64,000 nucleotides of DNA from JABFSM01 sp963762545. GTDB lineage: Bacteria > Gemmatimonadota > Gemmatimonadetes > Gemmatimonadales > GWC2-71-9. Position 1 is the first letter of the stretch. Each line of letters opens with the position of its first letter. This document shows, piece by piece, positions 28,549-38,413 of the stretch. A program made the position numbers and the translations under genes. Location: the NCBI GenBank assembly GCA_963762545.1, contig CAVXLC010000002.1:434001-498000 (forward strand), read 5' to 3'. The notes under the pieces were generated by a model. The model did not search any database. It saw nothing but the letters and a program-made list of their open reading frames with translations, and had not been told where the DNA came from.

Positions 28549-31500
28549 ATGAGGCCATTCACCAGTGTTCGCCGGCTGCTCGCGGGGCTCACCTGGATGC
28601 TCCTGCTGGCCGCGGCCCCACTCGCCGCCCAGGCAGGATCCATTTCGGGAAAGGTCACCGACAAGGCAACCGGCCAGCCCATTCAGGGCGCCCGGCTCCA
28701 GCTCTCCCAGACGGGGCAGGTGGTCATCGTCCGTCCTGACGGTCGGTACACCTTTGTCGACGTGACCGCCGGCAACTACGACGTCCGGGTCATCGCGGTC
28801 GGCTATGCGGCGGAAAAGAAGGCCGTCGTGGTCAGCGCCGGACAGGCCGCGACCCTGGACTTCCCGCTCGACGTGGTGGCCTTCACCCTTGAAGAAATCG
28901 TCACCACGGCCACCGGCGAGCAGCGCAAGCTGGAGCTGGGGCACACGGTCAGCACGGTGCGGGCCGATTCGCTGACCGCCAGCGAGTCGATCACCAGCAT
29001 GAGCGACCTGCTGCAGGCTCGCGCGGCGGGCGTGACCGTCCTGCCCAGCTCCGGCACGGTGGGCACGGGCACCCGGATCCGGATCCGCGGCGCCAACAGC
29101 GTCTCGCTCTCCAACGAGCCGATCATCGTGGTGGACGGCATCAAGGTGAACACCGATGCCGCGTCGAGCTCGCTGGGCACCGGTGGCCAGGCGCCCTCCC
29201 GGCTCAACGATATCAATCCCGACGAGATCGAGTCGATCGAAATCGTGAAGGGCCCCTCGGCGGCCACCCTGTATGGCACCCAGGCCGCCAACGGCGTCAT
29301 CCGCATCACCACCAAGCACGGGACCGCCGGCAAGCCCCGCTGGAACACCTACGCGGAAGGCGGCACCCTGCAGGACAAGAATGACTACCTCAACAACTAC
29401 CGCCTGGTGGGCCGCACCATCACCAACGGCGTGGCGGGCGGCGCCCTGCGTACCTGCCTGCTGACCCAGGTGGCCGCGGGGGTCTGCACCAACGAAAAGC
29501 TGCTCACCAGCAACCCGCTCAAGGACAAGGCGATGTCGCCGATCCAGAGCGGCTACCGCTCGCAGTTCGGCGCCAATGTCACCGGCGGCAGCGACGCCAT
29601 CCAGTACTTCATCTCGGGCGAGTACGAGGATGAGGCGGGCACCTTCAAGCTTCCCACCTCCGAACAGGACCGGCTGCTGACGGCGCGCGGGCTGACCGAG
29701 CTGCCCAAGTCCACCATCCGGCCGAATACCGACCGGCGGATCAGCCTGCGGACCAATCTGAGCACGCACCTCCGGGACAACCTGGATGTGCAGACCAACA
29801 TCGGGTACGTCACCTCGAACGTCCGGCTGCCCCAGAACGACAACAACGTGCTCGGCATGCTGCCGTCGGGATACTTCGGCTCCACCGACACGCTGGGCGT
29901 GGCCGGCTGGGGGTTCTTCGCGCCGGGCGAAATCTTCTCGCTGGTGCGCGAGCAGGCGGTCGAGCGGTTCACCGGGGCCGCCAACATGCAGTGGCGCCCG
30001 CTCAGCTGGCTCTCGAACCGTACCACCGTCGGTTACGACATTGCCCAGCGGAATGAGAACCAGTTCGACCCGACCGCACTGGGTCCCGCCTTCGGCACCA
30101 CGCCGCTGGGCAACAAGTTCGACACCCGGACCCAGCTCAAGACCTACACCGTGAGCTCTAACTTCACCGAGAACCACCGGCTGACCTCGTCCATTTCCGG
30201 CCGGACCACGGTCGGTGCGGAGTTCGCGCGGGACGTGTTCTTCCAGAACCAGGCGGGTGGCCAGCGGCTGACTTTCGGCAGCCAGGACGTCGACGGCGCC
30301 GCGATTCTCACCGCCAGCCAGACCACCACCACCGTCGTCAAGCTCGGCGGGTTCGTGGAGGAGCAGGCCACCTTCAAGGACCGCCTCTTCCTGACCGGGG
30401 CGATCCGGATCGACGACAACAGCTCCTTCGGCCGCAACTTCAAGGCGATCGCGTTCCCGAAGGCGAGCCTCTCGTACCTGGCCTCGGACGAGCCGGGCTT
30501 CCCCTTCCACAGCTTCATGTCGCTGTTGCGATTCCGGATCGCGTACGGCGCCTCCGGCCTGCAGCCGGGCGCGCTGGACGCGCTCACGTACATGAACCCG
30601 ACGGCCTCCGCGGTCGCGGGCGCCTCCACCAGCGCCGCGACGTTCGGTGGCGCCGGCCTGGCGGACCTCAAGCCCGAGAAGTCCAAGGAGGTGGAAACCG
30701 GCCTGGACGCCAGCTTCTTCCAGGACCGGATCAACCTCGAGTTCACGTACTTCAACAAGAGCACGTCGGACGCGCTCATCGCGCGGGTGCTGGCGCCGTC
30801 CCTTGGCATCTCGAACACCCGGTTCGAGAATCTCGGCTCGGTGAGCAACAAGGGCTTCGAGCTCACCCTCAACACCCGGGTCATCAACACCCCGGGCGTG
30901 GCGTGGGACCTGACCTTCGCCGGCAGCACCATCAAGAACAAGCTGGTGAGGCTGGGCAACGACTCCAAGGGTAACCCGCTGCCGCCGGTGATCTCGGGCA
31001 TCCAGCGCCACACCCCGGGCTATCCGCTGGGCGGGTTCTGGGAGCGTCCGTACACCTTCGCCGACGACAACAAGAACGGCATCGTCGAGCTCTCCGAAGT
31101 GCACGTGGACAGCGCCTTCGCCTTCGTCGGCTCTCCGACGCCCACCCGCGAGTTCTCGCTCAGCCAGACCCTGTCCCTGTTCCGCGGCGCGCTGCGGCTC
31201 CAGGGCCTGCTCGACTACAAGGGCGGGTTCAAGCAGTACAATCTGACCGAGGTGTTCCGTTGCACCGCCACCGGCAACAACTGCCAGGGCATCATGGATC
31301 CCAACGCGCCGCTCGACATCCAGGCGCGCGCGGTGGTCCGCCGGCTCCAGGGCTTCGCGTCCAACTACGGCTACCTGGAGAACGGCGAGTTCCTCAAGAT
31401 CCGCGAGGTCTCGGTTACCTACTCGCTGCCCAACCGGTGGGCGGGCATGCTGGGCGCGCAGCACGCGAGTCTCTCGCTGGCCGGCCGCAACCTCCACACC

Positions 31501-31635
31501 TTTACCGGATACACCGGGGTTGATCCCGAAGTGAACGGCGCCGGACAGACCGCATTCAACGGCTTCGGCGTGCAGGACTTCCTGACCCAGCCGCAGGTCA
31601 GGACGTTCATCCTGCGGGCCAACCTCACCTTCTGA
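28549..31635 (+). CDS. SusC/RagA-family TonB-dependent outer-membrane receptor (2)
   Basis: 1,028 residues from ATG 28549, chosen because GAGGA lies eight bases upstream and a signal peptide follows at once (MRPFTSVRRLLAGLTWMLLL, then AAPLAAQ). CarboxypepD-reg-like domain at about 28-110 (SISGKVTDKATGQPIQGARL), plug at about 120-250 (MSDLLQARAAGVTVLPSSGT, then PSAATLYGTQAANGVIRITT), and a long beta-barrel ending RANLTF with the terminal Phe. It works with the SusD gene 16 bp downstream. The substrate is unknown. Reading frame intact. Confidence 0.93.
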   Translation: MRPFTSVRRLLAGLTWMLLLAAAPLAAQAGSISGKVTDKATGQPIQGARLQLSQTGQVVIVRPDGRYTFVDVTAGNYDVRVIAVGYAAEKKAVVVSAGQAATLDFPLDVVAFTLEEIVTTATGEQRKLELGHTVSTVRADSLTASESITSMSDLLQARAAGVTVLPSSGTVGTGTRIRIRGANSVSLSNEPIIVVDGIKVNTDAASSSLGTGGQAPSRLNDINPDEIESIEIVKGPSAATLYGTQAANGVIRITTKHGTAGKPRWNTYAEGGTLQDKNDYLNNYRLVGRTITNGVAGGALRTCLLTQVAAGVCTNEKLLTSNPLKDKAMSPIQSGYRSQFGANVTGGSDAIQYFISGEYEDEAGTFKLPTSEQDRLLTARGLTELPKSTIRPNTDRRISLRTNLSTHLRDNLDVQTNIGYVTSNVRLPQNDNNVLGMLPSGYFGSTDTLGVAGWGFFAPGEIFSLVREQAVERFTGAANMQWRPLSWLSNRTTVGYDIAQRNENQFDPTALGPAFGTTPLGNKFDTRTQLKTYTVSSNFTENHRLTSSISGRTTVGAEFARDVFFQNQAGGQRLTFGSQDVDGAAILTASQTTTTVVKLGGFVEEQATFKDRLFLTGAIRIDDNSSFGRNFKAIAFPKASLSYLASDEPGFPFHSFMSLLRFRIAYGASGLQPGALDALTYMNPTASAVAGASTSAATFGGAGLADLKPEKSKEVETGLDASFFQDRINLEFTYFNKSTSDALIARVLAPSLGISNTRFENLGSVSNKGFELTLNTRVINTPGVAWDLTFAGSTIKNKLVRLGNDSKGNPLPPVISGIQRHTPGYPLGGFWERPYTFADDNKNGIVELSEVHVDSAFAFVGSPTPTREFSLSQTLSLFRGALRLQGLLDYKGGFKQYNLTEVFRCTATGNNCQGIMDPNAPLDIQARAVVRRLQGFASNYGYLENGEFLKIREVSVTYSLPNRWAGMLGAQHASLSLAGRNLHTFTGYTGVDPEVNGAGQTAFNGFGVQDFLTQPQVRTFILRANLTF

Positions 31636-31651
31636 TCGGAGCTTGCACACC

Positions 31652-33064
31652 ATGACGCGCATGAAGCGGATTGGGATCGGACTCGCGGGGATGCTGGCCG
31701 TCGCGGCCTGCACGCCGAACGAGATCCTCAAGGTGAACAACCCGGACATCATCGACCCGGCGAGTCTCAACACCCCGCAGGGCATCGCGGCGCTGTACGC
31801 CGGCGCCCTGGGCGATTTCTCCTTTTCGGTGGTGGGAGACAACGGCGGTACCGAGGGACAGATCCTGGTGAGCGGATCGTTCTCGGACGAGCTGGGCAAC
31901 TCCGAGACCTTCCCCACCCGGAAGGAATACGACCAGCGCGGGCCGATCGACCTGCGCAACGGCACCCTGCTGGCGGTCTTCCGGAACATCCAGCGGGCCC
32001 GGCGGTCGGCCAACCGGACCTCGTCGGTCATCAAGACGGTGGCCACGACGCCGGCCACCGACTCGCGGATCGGCGAGGCCTTCGACCTGGAAGGCACCAT
32101 CTACAACTATTTCGGAGAGAACTACTGCTCCGGCGTGCCGATCAGCACCGCGACCGACGACGGGACCCTGACCTTCGGCCCCGGCCTCACCACCACCGAG
32201 CTGTTTACCCAGGCGGCCAAGCTGTTCGATTCGGCGCTGGCGTATCCCGCCAACTCCACGGTCACCAACTTCGCCAAAGTGGGGAAGGGCCGCGCCCTGC
32301 TCAACCTGGGCCAGTTTGCGGCGGCGGCGGCGGCGGTGGCGGGGGTGCCGACCAACTTTGCCTACAGCACCACCCACACCCTGGCCCTGGGGCGGCAGCA
32401 GAACGGCGTCTTCGTCTTCCTGAGCCAGACCGAGCGGTTCACCGTGGTGGACCAGGACGGCGGCAACGGCCTCAACTTCCGGAGCGCCAACGACCCGCGG
32501 GTTCCGTGGGGCCGTGTCCCGGCGAACGACGTCGGCTTCGACAACGCCACGCCGCAGTACGACCAGGGCAAGTACGCCAGTGAGACGGCATCACTGGCCA
32601 TCGCCACCGGCGTCGAGGCCCGGCTGATCGAGGCCGAGGCGGCGCTCAAGGCCGGTGACAACACCACCTGGCTCAATACCCTCAATGCGCTCCGGGCCCA
32701 GACCGCGGGTATCCCCACCGTGTACCCGTCCGGCTTCCCGCCGGTGACGGGAACCGCAGGCAGCCCGTTCCTGCCGCTCACTCCGCTGGCCGATCCGGGC
32801 AATCAGACCGCCCGGGAAGACCTGATGTTCCGGGAGCGGGCGTTCTGGCTCTACTTGAGCTCTCACCGGCTCGGAGACCTGCGCCGACTGGTGCGGCAGT
32901 ACGGCCGCACCGCCAACGCGGTCTTCCCCGGCGGCGGCGGGCAGACCTACATCATCAATGGAAACAACAAGGGCGGCGTCTTCGGCAACGAGGTCAATCT
33001 GCCGATTCCGTTCGATGAGACCAACAACCCGAACTTCACCGGGTGCATCGATCGCAATCCGTAG
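31652..33064 (+). CDS. SusD/RagB-family lipoprotein (2)
   Basis: 470 residues from ATG 31652 (GGAG about ten bases upstream; ATG 31661 also possible). Lipobox AVAAC then TPNEILKVNNPDIID, the conserved SusD N-terminal block. TPR-like helices follow (EARLIEAEAALKAGDNTTWL), and a C-terminal RERAFWLYLSSHRLGDLRRL block that is typical of RagB/SusD. It forms the outer-membrane lid of the SusC-2 transporter. Intact, and followed directly by a very strong terminator. Confidence 0.92.
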   Translation: MTRMKRIGIGLAGMLAVAACTPNEILKVNNPDIIDPASLNTPQGIAALYAGALGDFSFSVVGDNGGTEGQILVSGSFSDELGNSETFPTRKEYDQRGPIDLRNGTLLAVFRNIQRARRSANRTSSVIKTVATTPATDSRIGEAFDLEGTIYNYFGENYCSGVPISTATDDGTLTFGPGLTTTELFTQAAKLFDSALAYPANSTVTNFAKVGKGRALLNLGQFAAAAAAVAGVPTNFAYSTTHTLALGRQQNGVFVFLSQTERFTVVDQDGGNGLNFRSANDPRVPWGRVPANDVGFDNATPQYDQGKYASETASLAIATGVEARLIEAEAALKAGDNTTWLNTLNALRAQTAGIPTVYPSGFPPVTGTAGSPFLPLTPLADPGNQTAREDLMFRERAFWLYLSSHRLGDLRRLVRQYGRTANAVFPGGGGQTYIINGNNKGGVFGNEVNLPIPFDETNNPNFTGCIDRNP

Positions 33065-33080
33065 CTGACCATGCTGCAAG

Positions 33081-33121
33081 ACAGAGCGGGGAGGGCGAAA
33101 GCCCTCCCCGCTCTGTCTTTT
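33081..33121 (+). terminator. Strong Rho-independent terminator
   Basis: ACAGAGCGGGGAGGGC (33081-33096), loop GAAA, and GCCCTCCCCGCTCTGT (33101-33116) form a perfect 16-bp stem with a GNRA tetraloop, followed by CTTTT. It ends SusC/SusD operon 2, 16 bp after the SusD stop. Confidence 0.92.
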
Positions 33122-33153
33122 GTCACCCCCGATCCGTCGCCGACTCCGCGGTC

Positions 33154-36100
33154 TTACCGCTTCACCACCACCTCGCGCGCCCCGGTCGGTACCGGAACCC
33201 GCGTCTCGCCGCCGCCGGGCCAGCGGACCCAGACGGCGGTCGGCGGGCCCGACAGGCCGAAGACCTGGACCGCGCCGTTCTCGGACCAGTATCCCGATCC
33301 GGCCTCGATCTCCCGCACCGGCCCCATGCGGTCCCCGTAGACGATCCGGATCTGGGCCCCGATGGCGTCCGGGTTACCCGCCGCGCCGGTCACCCGGACC
33401 CGGAGCCCCACTCTGGCGCCCCGGTTGTGGAAGAGCCTCGTGGCGGCGCCGTTCTGCGACACCGCCAGGTCGAGGCGGCCGTCGGCGTCGTAGTCCGCAT
33501 AGGCGGCCCCCCGCTGGTCGCCGTAGATCACCAGCCCGGATCGGGCGCCCGGCAGGGCGGCCAGTCCGCCCTTGCCGTCTCCGGTGAGCAGCAGTCCGCG
33601 CCCGGTGTCGTACCTCGGCGTTCCGACCGCCGTGGGATAGAAGTTCTGGCTCAGGAACACATCCTCGTTGCCGTCCCCGTCGAAATCGGCGATGCCCGCG
33701 TACGCCGCCGGGGCGAGCTGCGCTTCGGTGGGGAGGGGCACCGCGTCGAAGTGATCTCCCCGGTTCAGGAACACCATCTGATCGAGGGTGATCGCCTGGA
33801 GGCGCTCGACGCTGCCCGCGGCGGGACCCAGGACCTGATCGAGTGTTGCATCCGCGTAGGCGGCGAAGGTCCTGAGCCGGCCCACCAGGTCCGGCATGGC
33901 CACCCGCAGGCGCGCATAGCTGTTGAGCGGCGCCAGCGCGCCCAGCCGGGGATCCTGACGGGCCAGCAGCATCTCCTCCTCGTTGGCGGCGCCGAAGGGC
34001 CCGTGCGCGAGGACGAGCGGGTGGACGCTGTCGGCCTTCTCGACGGTGTTCCGGCCCCAGCTCGTGGCCACGAGGTCGAGCCGGCCGTCGCCGTCGAGGT
34101 CGCCCGCGGCGAGCCCGTTCCAGCGGCCGGTCCAGCGCTCCAGGCCCCATGACGCCGGTGCCACCGTGAACTTGCCCCCCTGGTTGAGCAGGAGGACGAT
34201 CGGCGCCCAGTCCCGCGCGAGCAGGAGATCGTCGTCGCCATCGCCGTCGATGTCCGCGAAGAGCGCCGCGGACACCAGCCCGATCCCCCGGAGCGCCTCC
34301 GAGTTGACCGGGTCCAGCGTGAAGGTCCCACCCTCGTTCCTGAACAGGCCGGACGAGGCCGCGACCGGGTAACGCATCGGGATGGCCCGGCCGCCCACGA
34401 AGAGATCGAGATCACCGTCTCCGTCGTAGTCCGCGAGCGCCATCGGCCCGGTGGCCGATTCGTGAGAGCCCACCAGGGGGAGCGCGGACCCCGCCAGGTG
34501 CCCGTTGGGGGCCGCGATGCTGACGGCCGCGGGCTGGCCGGTCATCTCCTCGAGTGACCGCGACTCCCAGGTCGAGACGCCGGCCAGCAGCCGCGACCCG
34601 CCCGCCCCGGTCAGGCCCAGGATCGTGGTGTAATCCGCGCTCGCGACCGGCCCCGTTGCCGGCGCCGGCACCAGCCGGCCGTGATCGTTCCGGAACACCG
34701 CGATGCGGCCGCCCTTGCCAGTCCCGACGATCAGATCCTCATCGCCGTCGCGGTCCAGGTCGAACCACGCCATTCCCGGGCCCAGCTCCGACAGCGCGTC
34801 GGGAAGCAGGAACTGGCGATTCCAGTCGTCCCAGGTGTCCTCGACGTGGGTGTGGCCGCCCAGGAGCGCGGTGGCGTCTTCGAACAGCGGGGAGGAGGGA
34901 GGTGGGAGGGGGGAGCTGGAAGCGGTCGCGCCGGTGTCAGGCTCGCTGATCTCGTAGAGGCGGTTCGGCGCGGCGCCCCGGATTTCGGTGCGCCGGCCAT
35001 CCCGCCAATTCACGATGAGCGTCACCGTGGCGGCGTTTCCGGTGGCGAAGCTGGCCAGATAGTCGCTGTGGGACATGTACAGCCCGCCGACCGTCACCTC
35101 CCGCTCCTGGACCGGGACGGCGCCGCCTTCGACCCGGATCCGCGCTCCCACGGCGCGCGTGTTGGGCGCGTTGCCCGAGAGCCGCACCGCGATCCGGGGA
35201 GCCGCCGCGTTGTTCTCCAGCACCAGCGCCGGAGCGCCGAGCCGGTTGACCACCAGGTCGAGGTCGCCGTCGCCGTCGAGGTCGGCGGCGGCCATCGCGG
35301 TGGAGATGTCCGCCTCGGTGCCGAATCCCCACCGGGTGCTCGCATCCTCGAAGGTCAGATCGCCCCGGTTCCGGTAGGCGACATTGGGCAGCGCCAGCTT
35401 GGGATACTCCCAGCGCTGCCGTTGCCAGGCCACATCGGTCAGCCGATTCTGGAGCCGTTCCTGGGTGTCCGCGTCCATGACGTCCCAGCTGTGCCCGTTG
35501 GCGATCAGAATGTCCTGCCATCCGTCCAGATCCACGTCCAGGAACATCGTCGACCACGACCAGCCGCTGGCCGCGACCCCGGCGAACTCGGACACCTCTC
35601 CGAAGGTGCCGTCGCCCCGGTTGAGAAAGAGCGTGTTGCGCTGGGTTTGCAGCTGGGACTCGAGATCACCCGGACGCTTGGGGAGCGCGGTATGGGTCGG
35701 GATCTGGGTCTTGAGCCGATGGCTGTCGTTGCTCAGCATGTCCACCACGAACAGGTCGGGCAGGCCATCGCCGTTGGCATCGGCGACATCCAGCCCCATG
35801 CCCGAGTTGCTCATCTGACGCTGGGTGGTCCAGCCGGCGAGCCGGAAGTGCCCCCGGCCGTCGTTGAGCCAGAACCGGTCGGGGTCCTCGAAGTCGTTGG
35901 CGACGTACAGGTCCGGAGCCCCGTCTCCGTTGAGGTCGGCGAACTTGGCGTCGAGCCCGAACGACTCGTCCTCCTCCGCGAGCGGCCGGCCGCCCGCATC
36001 GGCAAAGCGGCCCGAGGTGAGCGGCTCGCGGGTGAAGTGCCCGCCGTCGTTCCGGTAGAAGTCGTCGGGGTCGCCCCGCATGCTGAGGTTGAGCCCGCCC

Positions 36101-36843
36101 ATGTCGGGACGCAGGACGATCCGGAAGTCCTTCCGGTACTCGGGGCGGACCTCGAACTTGCCCGGGGCGACCTGGCGCACGATCTGGTTGAAGGCCCGCT
36201 GCTGCGGCGAGATCGAATCGACCGGGCTGTAGGGCTTGTAGTTGGCGACGTATAGATCGAGGTCTCCGTCCCCGTCCACATCGGCCATCGTGGGCGTGGT
36301 GCCGCCCTTGCCGGCGGGGTCGAGGCCGAGGTCGGTGCGATGCTCGGTGAAGTGGCCCTTCCCGTCGTTGACGAAGAGCGCATTCGGGCCGGTAGTGGCG
36401 AGCAGAATGAGGTCCAGGTCGCCGTCGCCGTCGACGTCCGCGAAGGCGGCACCGGTCGAGTACCGGTCCGCGGTCGCGATCCCGGCGCCGGCCGTGATGT
36501 CCTCGAACCGCCACCCGCCAAGGTTCCGGTAGAGCGCGCTGGCTCCCTCGGTCTTGGCGAGGAATACGTCCACCAGTCCATCGCCATCCACGTCTCCCAG
36601 CGCCACGCCGGCGCCCTGGGCCAGGATGCGGTTATAGAGCAGCACCGAGTCGGAGACGGCGTTCTGAAAGGTGATGCCGGTCTTCGCGCCGGGCCTCCGG
36701 GTGAAGCCGGGAGGGCCGCCGGCCACCCGGAGCTCCCGCCACCGATAGCCGGCCTCGTCGTGCCATTGGGGGGGGGCGGGGCGACAGGCTGCCGCCAGCA
36801 GGGCTGCCATCGCGCCCAGGCGTACCGCGGCCCGCCGCGTCAT
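33154..36843 (-). CDS. FG-GAP/VCBS and ASPIC/UnbV lipoprotein (copy 2)
   Basis: 1,229 residues from ATG 36843 (MTRRAAVRLGAMAALLAAAC, lipobox AAAC). Same plan as the gene at 16169: FG-GAP repeats with Asp-rich calcium loops (GDVDGDGLVDVFLAKTEG, DVDGDGDLDLYVANY), ASPIC/UnbV domain ending NRLYEISEP at about 655, a Pro/Ser linker (SSPLPPPSSPLFEDA), then a second FG-GAP block and ASPIC/UnbV end (RWPGGGETRVPVPTGAREVV). The reading frame is intact. Its ATG overlaps the TGA of the haloperoxidase gene by 4 bases. Likely outer-surface; function unknown. Confidence 0.87.
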   Translation of the reverse strand: MTRRAAVRLGAMAALLAAACRPAPPQWHDEAGYRWRELRVAGGPPGFTRRPGAKTGITFQNAVSDSVLLYNRILAQGAGVALGDVDGDGLVDVFLAKTEGASALYRNLGGWRFEDITAGAGIATADRYSTGAAFADVDGDGDLDLILLATTGPNALFVNDGKGHFTEHRTDLGLDPAGKGGTTPTMADVDGDGDLDLYVANYKPYSPVDSISPQQRAFNQIVRQVAPGKFEVRPEYRKDFRIVLRPDMGGLNLSMRGDPDDFYRNDGGHFTREPLTSGRFADAGGRPLAEEDESFGLDAKFADLNGDGAPDLYVANDFEDPDRFWLNDGRGHFRLAGWTTQRQMSNSGMGLDVADANGDGLPDLFVVDMLSNDSHRLKTQIPTHTALPKRPGDLESQLQTQRNTLFLNRGDGTFGEVSEFAGVAASGWSWSTMFLDVDLDGWQDILIANGHSWDVMDADTQERLQNRLTDVAWQRQRWEYPKLALPNVAYRNRGDLTFEDASTRWGFGTEADISTAMAAADLDGDGDLDLVVNRLGAPALVLENNAAAPRIAVRLSGNAPNTRAVGARIRVEGGAVPVQEREVTVGGLYMSHSDYLASFATGNAATVTLIVNWRDGRRTEIRGAAPNRLYEISEPDTGATASSSPLPPPSSPLFEDATALLGGHTHVEDTWDDWNRQFLLPDALSELGPGMAWFDLDRDGDEDLIVGTGKGGRIAVFRNDHGRLVPAPATGPVASADYTTILGLTGAGGSRLLAGVSTWESRSLEEMTGQPAAVSIAAPNGHLAGSALPLVGSHESATGPMALADYDGDGDLDLFVGGRAIPMRYPVAASSGLFRNEGGTFTLDPVNSEALRGIGLVSAALFADIDGDGDDDLLLARDWAPIVLLLNQGGKFTVAPASWGLERWTGRWNGLAAGDLDGDGRLDLVATSWGRNTVEKADSVHPLVLAHGPFGAANEEEMLLARQDPRLGALAPLNSYARLRVAMPDLVGRLRTFAAYADATLDQVLGPAAGSVERLQAITLDQMVFLNRGDHFDAVPLPTEAQLAPAAYAGIADFDGDGNEDVFLSQNFYPTAVGTPRYDTGRGLLLTGDGKGGLAALPGARSGLVIYGDQRGAAYADYDADGRLDLAVSQNGAATRLFHNRGARVGLRVRVTGAAGNPDAIGAQIRIVYGDRMGPVREIEAGSGYWSENGAVQVFGLSGPPTAVWVRWPGGGETRVPVPTGAREVVVKR

Positions 36844-38198
36844 CGAGCCGGGGCGGCGCCCAGCCGCTCGGCGGTCTTCCTGCCGATGCATGCGCCGACC
36901 GATCGGCCGGCGGCATTGCCGCTCTCGAAGTGAATCCCTCCATATATCCGGGACTCACCCGCCTCCATGGCGGCCTCGCTGAACGAGGTGAACCGCCGCA
37001 CGCCGGGTCCGATTGCGATGCCGGTGCTGTCCTCGAATGGCTGGTCGCCGAGCATGGAAATGATGGCGGCAGCGGCGGCCACCGACTGGGTGGAGTGCGC
37101 CGAGGGGTACTCCGGAAACGGCGGCGTGGGAATCAGCGGCTCCCATTCGGGATCGATCACCCGCCGGATGTAGGTGCGCGGGCGGATGGTGCTGTACTGG
37201 TACTTGTATCCCCACGCCGCGATAAATGCGTCGGCCTGCGCCACGGCGGTGAGCATGAACAGCCGGGCCGCCGCCTCCGCGGAGAGCCTGCCTCGGCCCA
37301 CCATTTCACTGGCGATCGAGACCCAGTGCCCGACCGGAGTGCCGGTCTCGCCGGCGTTGTCGGCCCAGTAGAGCGCCGTGGCCCGCTGCGCCGGCGTCAG
37401 CGACTGTCGGGTCTGGTAGACGAGCCTGGCGTCCTGGTAGCGCGCCGACGCCGTGTCGGTCGAGTAGGCGGGTGGATCCACGATGGGGCACTCGTTCCAG
37501 GCCCTGAGGATGAACGGCCGAACCTGTCCCCAGTACGGCTCGGTGGCTCCGGCCATGTTGACCGCCGGGAGCGCCTTGAGGCCGGTGCCCTTCGGGCGAC
37601 TGATGATCAGTGCCCGGTCGCTGGCGCCGCCCCCCCGGGTGGTGTTGGCCGGATTGTCCAGGCCGACGAAATCGGTGGCCCCGGACAGGTTCTGCGGGGT
37701 GTAGTTGCTCGCGGGCGTGTCGTTGATCCAGTAACCCGGTCCGACCGGAGGCGTGTAGGGACGGCCCCGGGTGCTGTCGAACCCGTCGGCGCGGGACCAG
37801 GCCACCAGGGCAATGCCCAGGCGGTGTCCCAGGTCCTCGGATCGGGCCTGCGTCTCGCCCGACACGCCGAGCGCCGTGCGGGTTCGGCGCAGCGAATCCA
37901 CGATTCCGTTCAGGGTGGCCTGGGTTGCCGGGAGTGCCTCGGCCAGCAGCGAGTCGAGCACGACCCGCTCCGCCGCGACGGCCGTCAGAGTTCCGTCGTA
38001 GCGCTGGCCCGTCTCGGCCCGGGGAAGGCCCGCGAGACCGTTGAGGGTCCCCGCGGCGCTGGGAAGCCTGGGGTCCGCGGCCACGAGCCCTTCATGGAGC
38101 GCCACTGAGGCGTACCCCATGAAGCGCGAGGTGATCGGTGGAGAGAGCCGCTCGGTACGGACCACGCCATAGAGCGTATGCATCCACTCCGACACCAT
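36840..38198 (-). CDS. Vanadium-dependent haloperoxidase-like protein (copy 2)
   Basis: 452 residues as read from the ATG at 38198. All VHPO/PAP2 residues are present: K-x6-RP (KYQYSTIRP, about 332), S-A-H (YPSAHS, about 366) and SRIYGGIHF (about 416). The frame stays open upstream and encodes PLAGCARAPADDPRMVSEWM, a lipobox matching copy 1, but no start codon is found in that frame; the run of five G at 38237-38241 may hide a one-base indel that separates the signal peptide. The true protein is therefore probably a longer lipoprotein. Catalytic class (halogenation versus phosphatase) is not decided. Confidence 0.8.
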   Translation of the reverse strand: MVSEWMHTLYGVVRTERLSPPITSRFMGYASVALHEGLVAADPRLPSAAGTLNGLAGLPRAETGQRYDGTLTAVAAERVVLDSLLAEALPATQATLNGIVDSLRRTRTALGVSGETQARSEDLGHRLGIALVAWSRADGFDSTRGRPYTPPVGPGYWINDTPASNYTPQNLSGATDFVGLDNPANTTRGGGASDRALIISRPKGTGLKALPAVNMAGATEPYWGQVRPFILRAWNECPIVDPPAYSTDTASARYQDARLVYQTRQSLTPAQRATALYWADNAGETGTPVGHWVSIASEMVGRGRLSAEAAARLFMLTAVAQADAFIAAWGYKYQYSTIRPRTYIRRVIDPEWEPLIPTPPFPEYPSAHSTQSVAAAAAIISMLGDQPFEDSTGIAIGPGVRRFTSFSEAAMEAGESRIYGGIHFESGNAAGRSVGACIGRKTAERLGAAPAR

Positions 38199-38413
38199 GC
38201 GGGGATCGTCGGCGGGCGCGCGAGCGCAGCCGGCGAGGGGGCCACCGCCAGCGGGATCCGGCCGTACGAGAGTGCCACGGAGTCTTCATGCAGATCGGCG
38301 ATGGGAGAGAGCGTGGTGACCCAGTCCAATCTAGCCTGATTTGCGGTCCTGCCCGGTACGCCCCAGATTCATCGGAGTCCTCGGCCTCCGGGGCCCGCAT
38401 GCCGCGAGGCGCA